Positions 24,140-33,014 of a DNA stretch of 50,604 bases are shown one piece after another; the stretch's first letter is position 1, and every line of letters begins with the position of its first letter. The position numbers and the translations under genes are program-made. The stretch spans positions 1 to 50,604 of the forward strand of contig NZ_JALOCF010000033.1 of NCBI RefSeq assembly GCF_023227905.1, written 5' to 3'. The notes under the pieces are model-generated. The model worked only from the letters and a program-made list of their open reading frames with translations. It made no database searches and was not told the origin of the DNA. The DNA is from Methylobacter sp. Lineage in GTDB: Bacteria > Pseudomonadota > Gammaproteobacteria > Methylococcales > Methylomonadaceae.

Positions 24140-24885
24140 AACAAGTCTTTTTCGGCAGACTGAATGCGCGGCCAAATTAGGTTATTGGCGCGTTCCAGAT
24201 GTTCCAGGGTATCGATTTCGGTCCAGGGCAAGTCGACCTTATCGACATACAACGAAACCGTATCGGCGATGGCGGTCAAGCCTTCTTCATAATGCTGCTG
24301 GGCAGGACGGTTAAGACCGGCTTTCGTCAGCCATTGCTTAAGGGCATAGGGCGTTTCGGCCGCGAGTTTGCAAATGCCCACCAGTTCGGCGTCGATATGG
24401 GAAAGCGTCGATGGATCTTTGGACAGATTGACCAGTTCGCTGCGCTCGTTGGTTTCTATGTAAACCTCGTCGCCCGACTGGGTTTCGCCGGACGCCAGAA
24501 TGACATTCGCGAAAGGCGAACACAGCAGATGCTCGATCATTCGGCTGTCATACAGCAAGTCGGATTCCAGCGTCAAAAAATTGCAGTCCAAATTTTCAGT
24601 GCACCGCAACAAGGTTTCCAGGCTGCCCGAATCCGCATAATCGGCGTTGCGCACGCATTCGATGCGGATATTAGCGTAGCGTTTCGTCAAGTCGGCATAA
24701 TCCATGGCCCGGTAGCCGGTGCCGATGATGATGCGGCGTATTCCATGGCGCATAAGAATATCCACAGAGCGTTCGACAATCGGCTGCCCGCCGACGCTGA
24801 TAAACCCTTTCGGGCCATGCCTGGAAAATTCGGGAATTCGGCTGCCAAGCCCGGCCGCCATAATCACTGCGGTATCGATGCTCAC
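24136..24885 (-). CDS. Nucleotidyltransferase, candidate AEP cytidylyltransferase (PntC-like)
   Basis: With a GTG start overlapping the decarboxylase stop (GTGA) the protein has 249 residues. It begins with the nucleotide-binding signature IMAAGLGSRI...HGPKG (8-27). Further motifs are LESDLLYD (metal-binding aspartate) and WTEIDTLEHLERA near the end, a pattern shared with LicC/PntC-type choline-phosphate and AEP cytidylyltransferases. A longer reading from 25092 would run through the decarboxylase gene and is rejected. PntC makes CMP-AEP from CTP and AEP. Its coupling to the transaminase and the presence of a CDP-alcohol transferase upstream fit that role. CTP specificity is inference. Confidence 0.85.
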   Translation of the reverse strand: MSIDTAVIMAAGLGSRIPEFSRHGPKGFISVGGQPIVERSVDILMRHGIRRIIIGTGYRAMDYADLTKRYANIRIECVRNADYADSGSLETLLRCTENLDCNFLTLESDLLYDSRMIEHLLCSPFANVILASGETQSGDEVYIETNERSELVNLSKDPSTLSHIDAELVGICKLAAETPYALKQWLTKAGLNRPAQQHYEEGLTAIADTVSLYVDKVDLPWTEIDTLEHLERANNLIWPRIQSAEKDLL

Positions 24886-26012
24886 TTCAGAAACGCCTCC
24901 AGTCTTCGAGCTACCTGCGCGGGCGTTATCGTCGGCCTGCCCAGCGGGGAAATCGAACCTTTCGCGATCGATAGATGCAAAAAGGTGAGCTTGGGGTTGC
25001 GCATCCACTCCGCAATAGCCGCCTCGAAGCCGGATAGGCTGCCGGCATGAACTACCGCAGGATAGCCGGCTCCCAACGCGATGGCCGGCCAATCCATATT
25101 GCCGGACGCGGTGGACTGTCCGCCGGTGGAGTCGTGAGTCTCATTGTCCAGCAGCACATGCAGCAGATTGTCCGGTCTGTAATAGGCATTGGTCGCCAAG
25201 TTGCCCATGCGCATCAGCAACGCGCCGTCGCCGTCCAGGGCGATGACTTTTTTATCGGGCTTCGCTATCGCAATGCCGAGGCCAATCGACGAAACACAGC
25301 CCATCGAGCCGACCATGTACAAGTTGTTGGGCGCGTCTTCAATGGTGAACAATTCGCGGCCGCACATGCCGGTGGTCGCCAATACCACGGTATCGTCCTG
25401 CTTGTGCTTGGAGACGATTTGCAAAGCTTCATAGCGTTTGGGCAGAGTTCCTGTTTCGGGCTGCTCGCGTGTGAGCGTGCCCGGAGTAAAACGGATCGGC
25501 GCTTTGGCTTTTAATTCGAGCGGCGTGAAAGTGCCTTTGGAAACCAGGTAAAACACCGATATGCCTCGCGCCAGATAATCCTGCCCTTCGGCCAATTGTT
25601 CGGCTGCCTGCGGTAAATCGGTTGCCAGCCGGTAAACCTTAACGCCGCTGATTTCCAGCAATTGGGCGCTGATGCGGCCCATGAATTCATGCTGAACCTC
25701 GTCAGCAACGCCGGGTTCGCCGCGAAAGCCGACAAAGCCGGTAACCGGAACTTCACAAATATTGGTCAGCGAAGTCAGCGGCGCCAGCGCATTGGCAAGC
25801 CCCGAATTTTGCAGCAATACCGCCGACTTCATGCCGCCCAGTTGAGCGCCTGCCGCAATTGCGACCGCTTCCCCTTCATTGGTTGCACCGACATAGTTCA
25901 GCGAATTGCTGGCCAGGTTGATCAGCGGTTGCAATAGCGAGCAAGGCACGCCGGAAAACAGGCGGTAGCCATGAGCTCTAAGTACGCTTTCGAATTCAAG
26001 CGTATCGATCAT
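24882..26012 (-). CDS. ppd: Phosphonopyruvate decarboxylase
   Basis: Ppd irreversibly converts phosphonopyruvate to phosphonoacetaldehyde and so pulls the unfavourable PEP mutase reaction forward. The 376-residue thiamine diphosphate enzyme has the N-terminal glutamate in ATNEGEAV (residues 43-50), the TPP/Mg motif GDGALLMRMGN (261-271), and the family hallmark LDNETHDSTGGQ (288-299). It overlaps pepM by ATGA at its start and the nucleotidyltransferase by GTGA at its end. It is close to the usual length and looks intact. Confidence 0.95.
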   Translation of the reverse strand: MIDTLEFESVLRAHGYRLFSGVPCSLLQPLINLASNSLNYVGATNEGEAVAIAAGAQLGGMKSAVLLQNSGLANALAPLTSLTNICEVPVTGFVGFRGEPGVADEVQHEFMGRISAQLLEISGVKVYRLATDLPQAAEQLAEGQDYLARGISVFYLVSKGTFTPLELKAKAPIRFTPGTLTREQPETGTLPKRYEALQIVSKHKQDDTVVLATTGMCGRELFTIEDAPNNLYMVGSMGCVSSIGLGIAIAKPDKKVIALDGDGALLMRMGNLATNAYYRPDNLLHVLLDNETHDSTGGQSTASGNMDWPAIALGAGYPAVVHAGSLSGFEAAIAEWMRNPKLTFLHLSIAKGSISPLGRPTITPAQVARRLEAFLK

Positions 26013-27625
26013 TGCCAGTGCCCTGCCGCAATAAAGTCGTTCATGTCGTTGATGTTAATCCACCCGCCTTTGGTATAAATGACCCGGATCGGATGATGTT
26101 CCTTAAGCCGGTTGATCAGGTCGGGTACGCCCAGTTTTTCGAAATCGTCCTGCCCGGCCATTTCTTCCAATAATTGTCTGGCGATAGGACTTGACTGAGC
26201 GCTCAGCATCAATAGACCGGTCCACTCGCCGTTTGCCGAAGCCAACGAGTCGTTCCTTTCAAGACGCTCCAGCTCAATGTTGTGATTTAAAAAATCGTTG
26301 GAATAAGGACGACTGCAAAATGCCATGTCTTTGCTTCTTCCGTTGCCGCCCTGCTCCGCATCGACGATCACGGTTGCCATGGCCGGACTTTCCAGCAAGT
26401 CCCTAAGTATGTGGCTGCGGAACAGGCAATCGCCGTAGGAAACGATCACGTTGCCGTGCAGTTCCTCGCGGGCCTGATACAGTGAATACAGTTCGCCGGT
26501 TTCATCATAACGGTCGTTGTCGTAGCTCCGGTAAGATGGCGAGCTCAGCCATTCTTTTTTGTAACCGCGCACTACCGAAATATCGCCGATATTCAGCGCG
26601 CGCAGTTCGTTCACATAGGCATCGATTATGGGCTTGCCATTGACCGGCAACATCGCTTTCGGACGCTCCTCAGTTAGCTCGCCCAATGCTTCGCCGCGGC
26701 TGGCGGCTAAAATGATCGCCTTACAGTCGGCGCCGCCGGGCAGGTATTTATCCTCGGCCTGCTGCAATTCCTTGGCGCCCTGGAGCCTGAATATTTCAGC
26801 AACGGGGGCGATTTTGTCTTCTTGCGTTTTGATTGAGCTTGAAGCGAAGATATCCTCTGCCGACTTACGCATCGCGGTAACCGCAGAGCGCAAAATCTGG
26901 TTGGCCCATATGACCAGCGAGATATCCAATTCTTCAAACCGGCGTGTCGGCGTCGAATAATAAGTCGTCGGAACGACGACAATCGGGTGACGATTTGCCC
27001 ATTCTTTCATGAACGCTTCAATGTCATCCGGCATATGCTTTTTGCTGTGCACCAAAATCGCATCCGCCCCGGCTTGCCGATAGGCTTCGGCGCGGCGCAG
27101 AGCTTCCTTAAGCCCTGCACCGACGATAAAGGCTTCGGTACGGGCGACGATAGCGAAATCATCGTCCTTTTGCGTATCCTTGCCGGCCTTGATCTTGCCG
27201 CAAAACTCGTCCAGATCCGCAAGACTCTGTTTTTCGCCTTCAATGAAGGAATTGGTTTTGGGGAACAACTTGTCTTCTATGCAAACACCGGCGACCTGCC
27301 GGGATTCCAGCTTTGAAACCAGGCGCCGCAGATTGTTGAAATTGCCGTAACCGGTGTCGCCGTCCAGCAATATCGGTATGCTGGTCGCATCGCTCATGAA
27401 CTCAACCAACTCCAATACCTGGGTCCAGCTCGCCTCGTTATTGTCTCTGACACCTAAAGACCCGGAAATGGTCAAACCGCTCGCCCAGATGCCTTTAAAA
27501 CCGGTTTCTTCGACAATGCGCGCGCTGATACCGTTATGTGCCTCGCAGATGAAATTGAGCCCCGGCGTGGTCAGCATTTGTTTCAGTTGCGTGGTTTTCT
27601 TTAACGGCGCGAGTTTTTCATTCAT
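26009..27625 (-). CDS. pepM: Phosphoenolpyruvate mutase fused to a C-terminal nucleotidyltransferase
   Basis: The N-terminal half (about 1-295) is PEP mutase, which makes the C-P bond of phosphonopyruvate. It has LLDGDTGYG (87-95) and the diagnostic EDK-x5-NS as EDKLFPKTNS (117-126). The C-terminal half (about 302-538) is a nucleotidyltransferase fold. Its first loop reads ILAASRGEALGELTEERPKA, so the usual AAGxGxR signature is altered while PK is kept. SYGDCLF (396-402) and WININD (522-527) supply likely metal-binding acids. PepM-nucleotidyltransferase fusions are known in phosphonate clusters. Whether this domain still activates a phosphonate is open, because the operon encodes a second, canonical enzyme. 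Confidence 0.94.
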   Translation of the reverse strand: MNEKLAPLKKTTQLKQMLTTPGLNFICEAHNGISARIVEETGFKGIWASGLTISGSLGVRDNNEASWTQVLELVEFMSDATSIPILLDGDTGYGNFNNLRRLVSKLESRQVAGVCIEDKLFPKTNSFIEGEKQSLADLDEFCGKIKAGKDTQKDDDFAIVARTEAFIVGAGLKEALRRAEAYRQAGADAILVHSKKHMPDDIEAFMKEWANRHPIVVVPTTYYSTPTRRFEELDISLVIWANQILRSAVTAMRKSAEDIFASSSIKTQEDKIAPVAEIFRLQGAKELQQAEDKYLPGGADCKAIILAASRGEALGELTEERPKAMLPVNGKPIIDAYVNELRALNIGDISVVRGYKKEWLSSPSYRSYDNDRYDETGELYSLYQAREELHGNVIVSYGDCLFRSHILRDLLESPAMATVIVDAEQGGNGRSKDMAFCSRPYSNDFLNHNIELERLERNDSLASANGEWTGLLMLSAQSSPIARQLLEEMAGQDDFEKLGVPDLINRLKEHHPIRVIYTKGGWININDMNDFIAAGHWQ

Positions 27626-27761
27626 TGAGGTAAATGCCTATTCAAAATTAAATGTATTAAACGTATAGATTAAGGGATATGGATTTTGTAGCCGCCGGTT
27701 TTGGGGCATTGTTTCAAATTAATTAGTAGATTACCGCGACAAAACCGTTTGTCTTGCTGGG

Positions 27762-28433
27762 TTATAGTGAGTTTTTGCGATGCGAAAAATAAACGACAAT
27801 ACCTATCTCGGCCAAGCTCATCGGCACGGCGATATAATAAATTAACAACATATTGCCGATAATATCGAGTTCCGGTAATGGGCCTAAGCTAAAAGTAGTG
27901 TCGGGGAAGAAAAACTTAGCCATCATCACTCCAGCCAGGGTATAAATTTCAAAGCTCCAACCGACAGTTGGTATATACAGTTTTCCGGTATGAATTTGAA
28001 TCAAGTATACCCAGCCATTCATGGCCTGACGCAGCAGTAAAGCGCCGACGAGAATCGGTTCATGTATATCCAATCTGTAAACGAACGCCAGGTGCAAGGC
28101 AAAAATGCCAAAGGCGTCGCCGACGTGATCCAGAAAAGCGCCGAACTCGCTGCACTGTCCGGTGTTTCTGGCATGTATGCCATCGCACGAATCCAGCACG
28201 ATCCACAACAGGAGCAAGACAGCACAATATAGATAGGCAGTTGGGGCGGGACTAAACGCAAATACCAATGCAGTTGCGCATGCTGAGATTATTGCGCCCA
28301 AGGTCAGCAAGTTCGGGTGGATAAACCTTGGTATGTAAGCGACAAACTTTGATAATAGCGGGTAAAGTAACCGATCAAAAATATCTCGGTTGCTTGATAC
28401 AGGGCTTTGGGCATTTGTATTAGGTTGAGACAT
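27762..28433 (-). CDS. CDP-alcohol phosphatidyltransferase family enzyme
   Basis: This 223-residue membrane enzyme has six or so hydrophobic segments. The full catalytic signature D-x2-DG-x2-AR-x8-G-x3-D-x3-D reads DSCDGIHARNTGQCSEFGAF then LDHVGD (81-106). The family moves a phospho- or phosphono-alcohol between CMP and a hydroxyl acceptor. In this operon the likely reaction is CDP-AEP (or its N-methyl form) plus a diacyl- or alkylacylglycerol giving a phosphonolipid, like ethanolamine phosphotransferase. It lies 136 bp upstream of pepM. Ordinary phospholipid synthesis is the alternative, but the context argues for the head-group role. Confidence 0.9.
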   Translation of the reverse strand: MSQPNTNAQSPVSSNRDIFDRLLYPLLSKFVAYIPRFIHPNLLTLGAIISACATALVFAFSPAPTAYLYCAVLLLLWIVLDSCDGIHARNTGQCSEFGAFLDHVGDAFGIFALHLAFVYRLDIHEPILVGALLLRQAMNGWVYLIQIHTGKLYIPTVGWSFEIYTLAGVMMAKFFFPDTTFSLGPLPELDIIGNMLLIYYIAVPMSLAEIGIVVYFSHRKNSL

Positions 28434-28595
28434 ATATAGTTTTTATTTTAGATAATCCACTGAATCAAAAAAATACGGTAAATGCGAATGTTGAATATTG
28501 AGGTGTAGTAAAGTCGCCGGCGGGCGCCAATCGAAAATAAGTCATTGGAATTAACCCAATAAAAACTTTTCAAATAAACTTGCCTGGTGCTGTAG

Positions 28596-29456
28596 CTATT
28601 TTTGTGCGGTCACAAAGGCGTACTCAAGCCAGCCGAGCCGGAATGACAGATCGCACAACAAGTTATGGAACACCTTGGCTATCGCATGCCATCCACGTAC
28701 TTTGATCATACGTCCGAGTTCTTTGAAGTCATTGATAAAAAATGGCGTATAGACATACTTGCCGATGTATTCGATTTGAATGTCCCGAAAGCCGGCATCG
28801 CTAAGAAGAAAACGATACTGCTGTTCCGACATGCCAATATTCTCCCTGCGAATTTGCCAGGCATCGGCAACAAAAGCGGCAAGCTTTTCAAACAAAAAGC
28901 CGCTGCTTGGACGCACCATGCATTCGCCAATGGCAATGCGCCCGCTGGCATTCAGCACACGATGGGACTCCTTGAAAAATTTACTGCGATCCATATAAGG
29001 CGTTCCCTCCACACAAAACACATGGGTGTAAGAACCTGAAGCCAATGGTATGTTCTCGCCGGAACCATAGACCGGGGTGATATGCTGTTCCAGGTTCGCA
29101 TTGGCCACTCGAATCCTGCCAACTTCAATGTGCTTATTGACGCAATCCAGGCCGGTGATTGTGCTTCCGAAAGTTCGATGTAGATAGATAGACTCCTGCA
29201 ACATGCTGCAGGCAACGTCCAACACCACTGATTCGGCGCCCAACCCCACGCGATTGCCCAATGCCAGGTAAAGATTCTCGCAGGCCTCTATATTGTCTGA
29301 AATCGGGTTGCCGTCCGATTCGCGGCGCCAGTAACCGAATGACAGGTAACCGGGATGGTGCGCTTCCATGGCAAGGTCGAAGTGATCTCCGCCCCAAAAC
29401 TTCTCGGTACGATATTCCTGTTGGGAGGCATTCCACTGGGACTTGATTTCAGACAT
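28596..29456 (-). CDS. SAM-dependent methyltransferase with altered motif I
   Basis: This is the first gene of the leftward phosphonate operon. From the ATG at 29456, preceded by AAAGGAG, it has 286 residues. It resembles phosphoethanolamine/sarcosine-type N-methyltransferases. GDHFDLAM and HHPGYLSFGYW lie near the N-terminus. Motif I reads VVLDVACSMLQES, where the family has a glycine-rich loop (DxGCGxG). ITGLDCVNKHIEVG follows, then IPLASGSYTHVFCVEGTPYMD. The altered loop may change SAM binding. By position it probably N-methylates AEP or its lipid. It is 162 bp from the CDP-alcohol transferase gene. Confidence 0.82.
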   Translation of the reverse strand: MSEIKSQWNASQQEYRTEKFWGGDHFDLAMEAHHPGYLSFGYWRRESDGNPISDNIEACENLYLALGNRVGLGAESVVLDVACSMLQESIYLHRTFGSTITGLDCVNKHIEVGRIRVANANLEQHITPVYGSGENIPLASGSYTHVFCVEGTPYMDRSKFFKESHRVLNASGRIAIGECMVRPSSGFLFEKLAAFVADAWQIRRENIGMSEQQYRFLLSDAGFRDIQIEYIGKYVYTPFFINDFKELGRMIKVRGWHAIAKVFHNLLCDLSFRLGWLEYAFVTAQK

Positions 29457-29840
29457 GAACCGGCATCTCCTTTGATAAGTCATAACTTTTTAAGACTGTA
29501 AATTGTAGGTCATATTCCTGATCAAAACTTGCACCAGCGTCTACGACTTTTTGACTGATTATCAACTTCGATAGATTTTTAATTGATTTTTGCGTTGATA
29601 TAATCGGATAAGAGCATACCCTTTCCAAGTTCTAATGAAGAGTATATTTGCGTAAAAAAATACCTTGCAAAACCCTTAAACTTAAGCGATTATCAGCAGT
29701 TAACTACAAGTATAAGCATATGCTTACTAGGTTGTTTTTTATTTAATTATTATTAGCTACTCGGCGCTTGATGCCAAAGAACATTAACTTAAAAAAATCA
29801 ATAACATAGATTGTTTTTGGTTCAACCAAGGAATAGCGCG
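29457..29840. other. AT-rich divergent intergenic region between phosphonate and lipid clusters
   Basis: This stretch has no gene. It separates the leftward phosphonate operon from the rightward lipid cluster and must hold both promoters. A TATAAT occurs at 29599-29604 but lacks a good -35 at 17 bp. I find no convincing operator or NifA/sigma54 element. Confidence 0.6.
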
Positions 29841-30863
29841 GTGCCTGAAGATCATAAACCTGAGTGGATAAAAGACGTTATTAATATTAGTAGAAAATAT
29901 CATGTTAAAAAACAGAGTATTTTAAAACATAACTTCATAAATATAGGCTCATTAAGCCTTTTAATGTTCTTATCCGCATTAGTTATTAATTTATCATTTC
30001 AAGCCAGTAATATTATTGAAATATTTTTTGAAGGGGTATCTTTAGGAATATTGTTATTTGGACTGGCAGTTTTAGTTGTACATGAGTCATCTCATTCAAT
30101 GTTTTTGTTATCTAAAAATACTAAAAAACAAGAGAAATTAAACCTTTTTTTTGGCCGCCTACTTTCGTGTATCGTGGAGGCTGATTTTTACGACATTGCC
30201 TGGAAGAATAATCACAATATACATCATGCTCATGAAAATGAAACAGATGATCCGCAGAATTATAATATTACAATTAAAGATTTATTTAAAAGAAGAATAT
30301 TATATTCACTAATACCTGGAAGTATTTTTATTCTACAAAAAAACAGAAAAAGAAACCTCTTCAATATTGATGAAGGCAACCCGTATTATCATTCAAAAAT
30401 ATCAAAAAACGAGCTGATTGCAAAAATACTCTTTCTATGCTTTTGGTTTCTTTTGGGAATAATTAATTGGATATTGACGAAGAACTTTTCTTACTTCTTT
30501 GTTGTCCTAATAGCATGGCATTATTTATTTATAATTAACGAAATAAAAGGAACGCTGGAGCATGGCGGCGAACATGCAATCGAGCATTACCGAGAGTTTA
30601 GATCTAAAACAACGTTGTTTTTATTGAGGCCAGTTTTTTTTCCTTTTAATATAAGCATTCACTTTGAGCATCATTTAAATATGAGAATTCCATGGTATTT
30701 GCTGAATAAATTTCGCAAGGAAATAGCGATAGTAATTCCTGACGAATTCAAGAGTAAAATTTATAATCACGGAATAAAAGACATCTTGGCGCAGATCAAT
30801 GGGCATAATGGAATGGTTTTTTCCAGGCATCCAAATGTTGTGTCCACTTTGAGCAGAGAATAG
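29841..30863 (+). CDS. Membrane fatty-acid desaturase family protein, strongly AT-rich
   Basis: This 340-residue di-iron membrane desaturase/hydroxylase family protein has three histidine boxes: HESSH (81-85), HNIHH (125-129) and HFEHH (274-278). An extra histidine-rich EHGGEHAIEHY precedes the last box. Two long hydrophobic hairpins lie between them. A GTG at 29841 is chosen because AGGA sits 8 nt upstream. A TTG at 29811 would add ten residues without a ribosome-binding site. Base composition is far more AT-rich than neighbouring genes, which suggests recent transfer. By position it could desaturate or hydroxylate the chains of the predicted ether phosphonolipid. The substrate is unknown. 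Confidence 0.85.
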   Translation: MPEDHKPEWIKDVINISRKYHVKKQSILKHNFINIGSLSLLMFLSALVINLSFQASNIIEIFFEGVSLGILLFGLAVLVVHESSHSMFLLSKNTKKQEKLNLFFGRLLSCIVEADFYDIAWKNNHNIHHAHENETDDPQNYNITIKDLFKRRILYSLIPGSIFILQKNRKRNLFNIDEGNPYYHSKISKNELIAKILFLCFWFLLGIINWILTKNFSYFFVVLIAWHYLFIINEIKGTLEHGGEHAIEHYREFRSKTTLFLLRPVFFPFNISIHFEHHLNMRIPWYLLNKFRKEIAIVIPDEFKSKIYNHGIKDILAQINGHNGMVFSRHPNVVSTLSRE

Positions 30864-30959
30864 ATCGATTCAGATAATCCACTGATAAATTGCTCCTGAC
30901 AAAGCAAGCTATTTGTATTTTGTAGCATAACAATAATAATATTTACATAAATACTGTTT

Positions 30960-31991
30960 ATGACTAATAAAACTCTTCCTATCTCCCAAATAGATCTTTC
31001 TGACATAGATATAAAGGAACGCCATACTGTCTGGAAAGAAAGTATTTCGGTCGTATTCGACTCCGTATTAAAGCAGGAGGATCAGCACAAACCATTCAAC
31101 GCATCGTTAACCACCTGTCACTTATCGTCAATGCTGCTGAGCTTTGCGAGCAGCGGACAACAATATTTTAATCGAGACCGCAAACTTATCGCCAAAGACA
31201 ATCTAGATCATTTTCTTATACAGATGTATACGCAGGGTTCGACCTCAGGCCAATGGGGAAAAAACAATAATTCAACCGTACGTAGCGGCGATATTTTCCT
31301 GCTGGATTTAAACCAACCCATAAAATCGTTGGCCGGCGATTTTAACTGCTTAACGCTGATCGTCCCGCGAAGCATGATCTGTGCAAAACTATCCGAGCCG
31401 GAACGGCAGCACGGCAGAGTGCTGCCAAGAGAGTCCATACTGGCAAAGCTGTTGGGCGAGCATCTTAAAACCCTGTACTTTTCGTCCCAAACGCTTAGTG
31501 AAGATGAAGCCGGTTCGGTAGCGGAAGGCGTGTTGAGTTTAGTTGGCAGCTACTTTAACCACACTTTGACCGATGAAAACTGCCAAAAGGTGCAGAGCGT
31601 TAACCGCGAATCCATCCGCCGTTACATTATCAATAATCTAACCGATTACAACTTAACCGCCGACAGCATAGCTCTACATTTTAAAATATCCCGTGCTTAT
31701 CTTTACCGCCTGTTCGACACTGGGCAGGGCATACATCAATTCATTCTGGAACAACGTTTGCTCAAGGCATTTAATCAATTGAATAATCCCGCCAATCACC
31801 GACTGCGCATTAGTCAAATTGCCTATGACCTTGGCTTTAACAGCGAAAGCCACTTTAGCCGCAGTTTTCATCGTGCTTTTGGCATGACGCCCTCCAATGT
31901 AAGACATTCTGTGCGAATTAACCATCGCCAGGAGCAAGACAATGCCCATATTGATCGGCATTTTGAAAAATGGATAGTGAATCTGCGCTGA
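30960..31991 (+). CDS. AraC-family transcriptional regulator
   Basis: The 343-residue regulator has an N-terminal AraC-binding-like domain (about 25-200; GDIFLLDLNQP is typical). A C-terminal double helix-turn-helix (about 215-320) contains LTADSIALHFKISRAYLYRLF and ISQIAYDLGFNSESHFSRSFHRAFGMTPS, the AraC signature. It stands between the desaturase and the acyltransferase, reads in the same direction and has intermediate composition. It may control the adjacent lipid genes in response to a hydrophobic or membrane signal. Its inducer is unknown. Confidence 0.92.
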   Translation: MTNKTLPISQIDLSDIDIKERHTVWKESISVVFDSVLKQEDQHKPFNASLTTCHLSSMLLSFASSGQQYFNRDRKLIAKDNLDHFLIQMYTQGSTSGQWGKNNNSTVRSGDIFLLDLNQPIKSLAGDFNCLTLIVPRSMICAKLSEPERQHGRVLPRESILAKLLGEHLKTLYFSSQTLSEDEAGSVAEGVLSLVGSYFNHTLTDENCQKVQSVNRESIRRYIINNLTDYNLTADSIALHFKISRAYLYRLFDTGQGIHQFILEQRLLKAFNQLNNPANHRLRISQIAYDLGFNSESHFSRSFHRAFGMTPSNVRHSVRINHRQEQDNAHIDRHFEKWIVNLR

Positions 31992-32366
31992 TAGCTTGGG
32001 GTTTTGCTTTAGGGGCAACGTTGAAACGCTTTTTCTCAAGTATTTAACTGTAATCAGGCTATACAGACAGTCGAGGGCTTATAGACGCTGGTGCAAATTC
32101 CCACTCGGAAAGTTTGGTAGAATTTGTAACAGTGAATTTGCTCTCATTGACCATGCAATGCTGTTTATTCATATAGTTCAATGGTTTTTTGGTTATGGAT
32201 CAACGCCTGCCAAGCTGTCGGTGTGCAAAAGCTAAACCAGCAATTTCTTCGTCCATGTTTACATCGGGCTTGAACTTATGGGTTGAATTCGTTTTAGGTG
32301 TAATGATGACGGGAAAGATGCGCTCTTATGTACGGACAAAATGGCTTTTTAACTTGCAGAGCTTCA
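31992..32366. other. Gene-poor stretch before the acyltransferase
   Basis: I see no supported gene, hairpin terminator or repeat here. Open frames across it lack ribosome-binding sites and known motifs. It probably holds the promoter for the acyltransferase-to-SDR gene run. Confidence 0.5.
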
Positions 32367-33011
32367 ATGGGATCTTTTGTCAAAGAATGGTCCTGGCGTT
32401 TATTGGCAGTGCCTTTTGCAACCCGGCTTTTGGATTTTTACTTTTTCCAGATGCTAAAAGGCAGGGTCATAGGGATAGAAAACTTAATTAACTCACCGTG
32501 TATTCTTGCTTTCAACCACAGCAGCTACCTGGACTGGCTCCTGACTTATCATTTGTTTAGCCGCCATTACGGCATTCAGATTGTTTTTCTTGCCAAATCC
32601 AAGTTGAATACCAAGCCGCTATGGCGGGCCTGTGTACGCCATGGACGTGCGATCGTGGTGAATTACGAACAGAAACAATCTATTCGCAAAGCGCTTAACG
32701 ATATGCGAGGACATCTTTTAGCTCATCATATCGTCGGCATTTTTCCTGAGGGTACGCGTTCCGCCGACGGCCGTTTACAACATTCCCATGAAGGCGCCGC
32801 CTGGTTGGCTATCCAGGCGGGCGTTCCTATCATTCCGATAGCCTTGCAGGGATTTTACCAAGCTTGGCCGCGTCATCGGCTCTTTCCGGGCATCGCGCCC
32901 TGCACGATCAGGATAGGAACGCCGATTACTCAATCATCCGACATGAATCGTCAACAATTTACCCAGAAGCTTATGGACAAGTTAGGGCAATTACTGGCGG
33001 AAACGGAGTAA
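32367..33011 (+). CDS. PlsC-type glycerolipid acyltransferase
   Basis: From the ATG at 32367 (GAG upstream) this is a 214-residue acyltransferase with the H-x4-D motif as HSSYLD and the acyl-acceptor motif FPEGTRS, typical of 1-acylglycerol-3-phosphate acyltransferases. A hydrophobic N-terminus anchors it to the membrane. It starts the rightward lipid run and the HAD phosphatase begins 3 nt after its stop. Two roles fit: acylating DHAP to supply the alkyl-DHAP synthase, or adding the sn-2 acyl chain to 1-alkylglycerol-3-phosphate. An in-frame start at 32328 is possible but lacks a ribosome-binding site. Confidence 0.88.
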   Translation: MGSFVKEWSWRLLAVPFATRLLDFYFFQMLKGRVIGIENLINSPCILAFNHSSYLDWLLTYHLFSRHYGIQIVFLAKSKLNTKPLWRACVRHGRAIVVNYEQKQSIRKALNDMRGHLLAHHIVGIFPEGTRSADGRLQHSHEGAAWLAIQAGVPIIPIALQGFYQAWPRHRLFPGIAPCTIRIGTPITQSSDMNRQQFTQKLMDKLGQLLAETE

Positions 33012-33014
33012 TAG

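Noticed and set aside
24886..25092. N-terminal extension of the nucleotidyltransferase
   Set aside because: It would read entirely through the decarboxylase gene in another frame. The GTG overlapping the ppd stop gives the family N-terminus.
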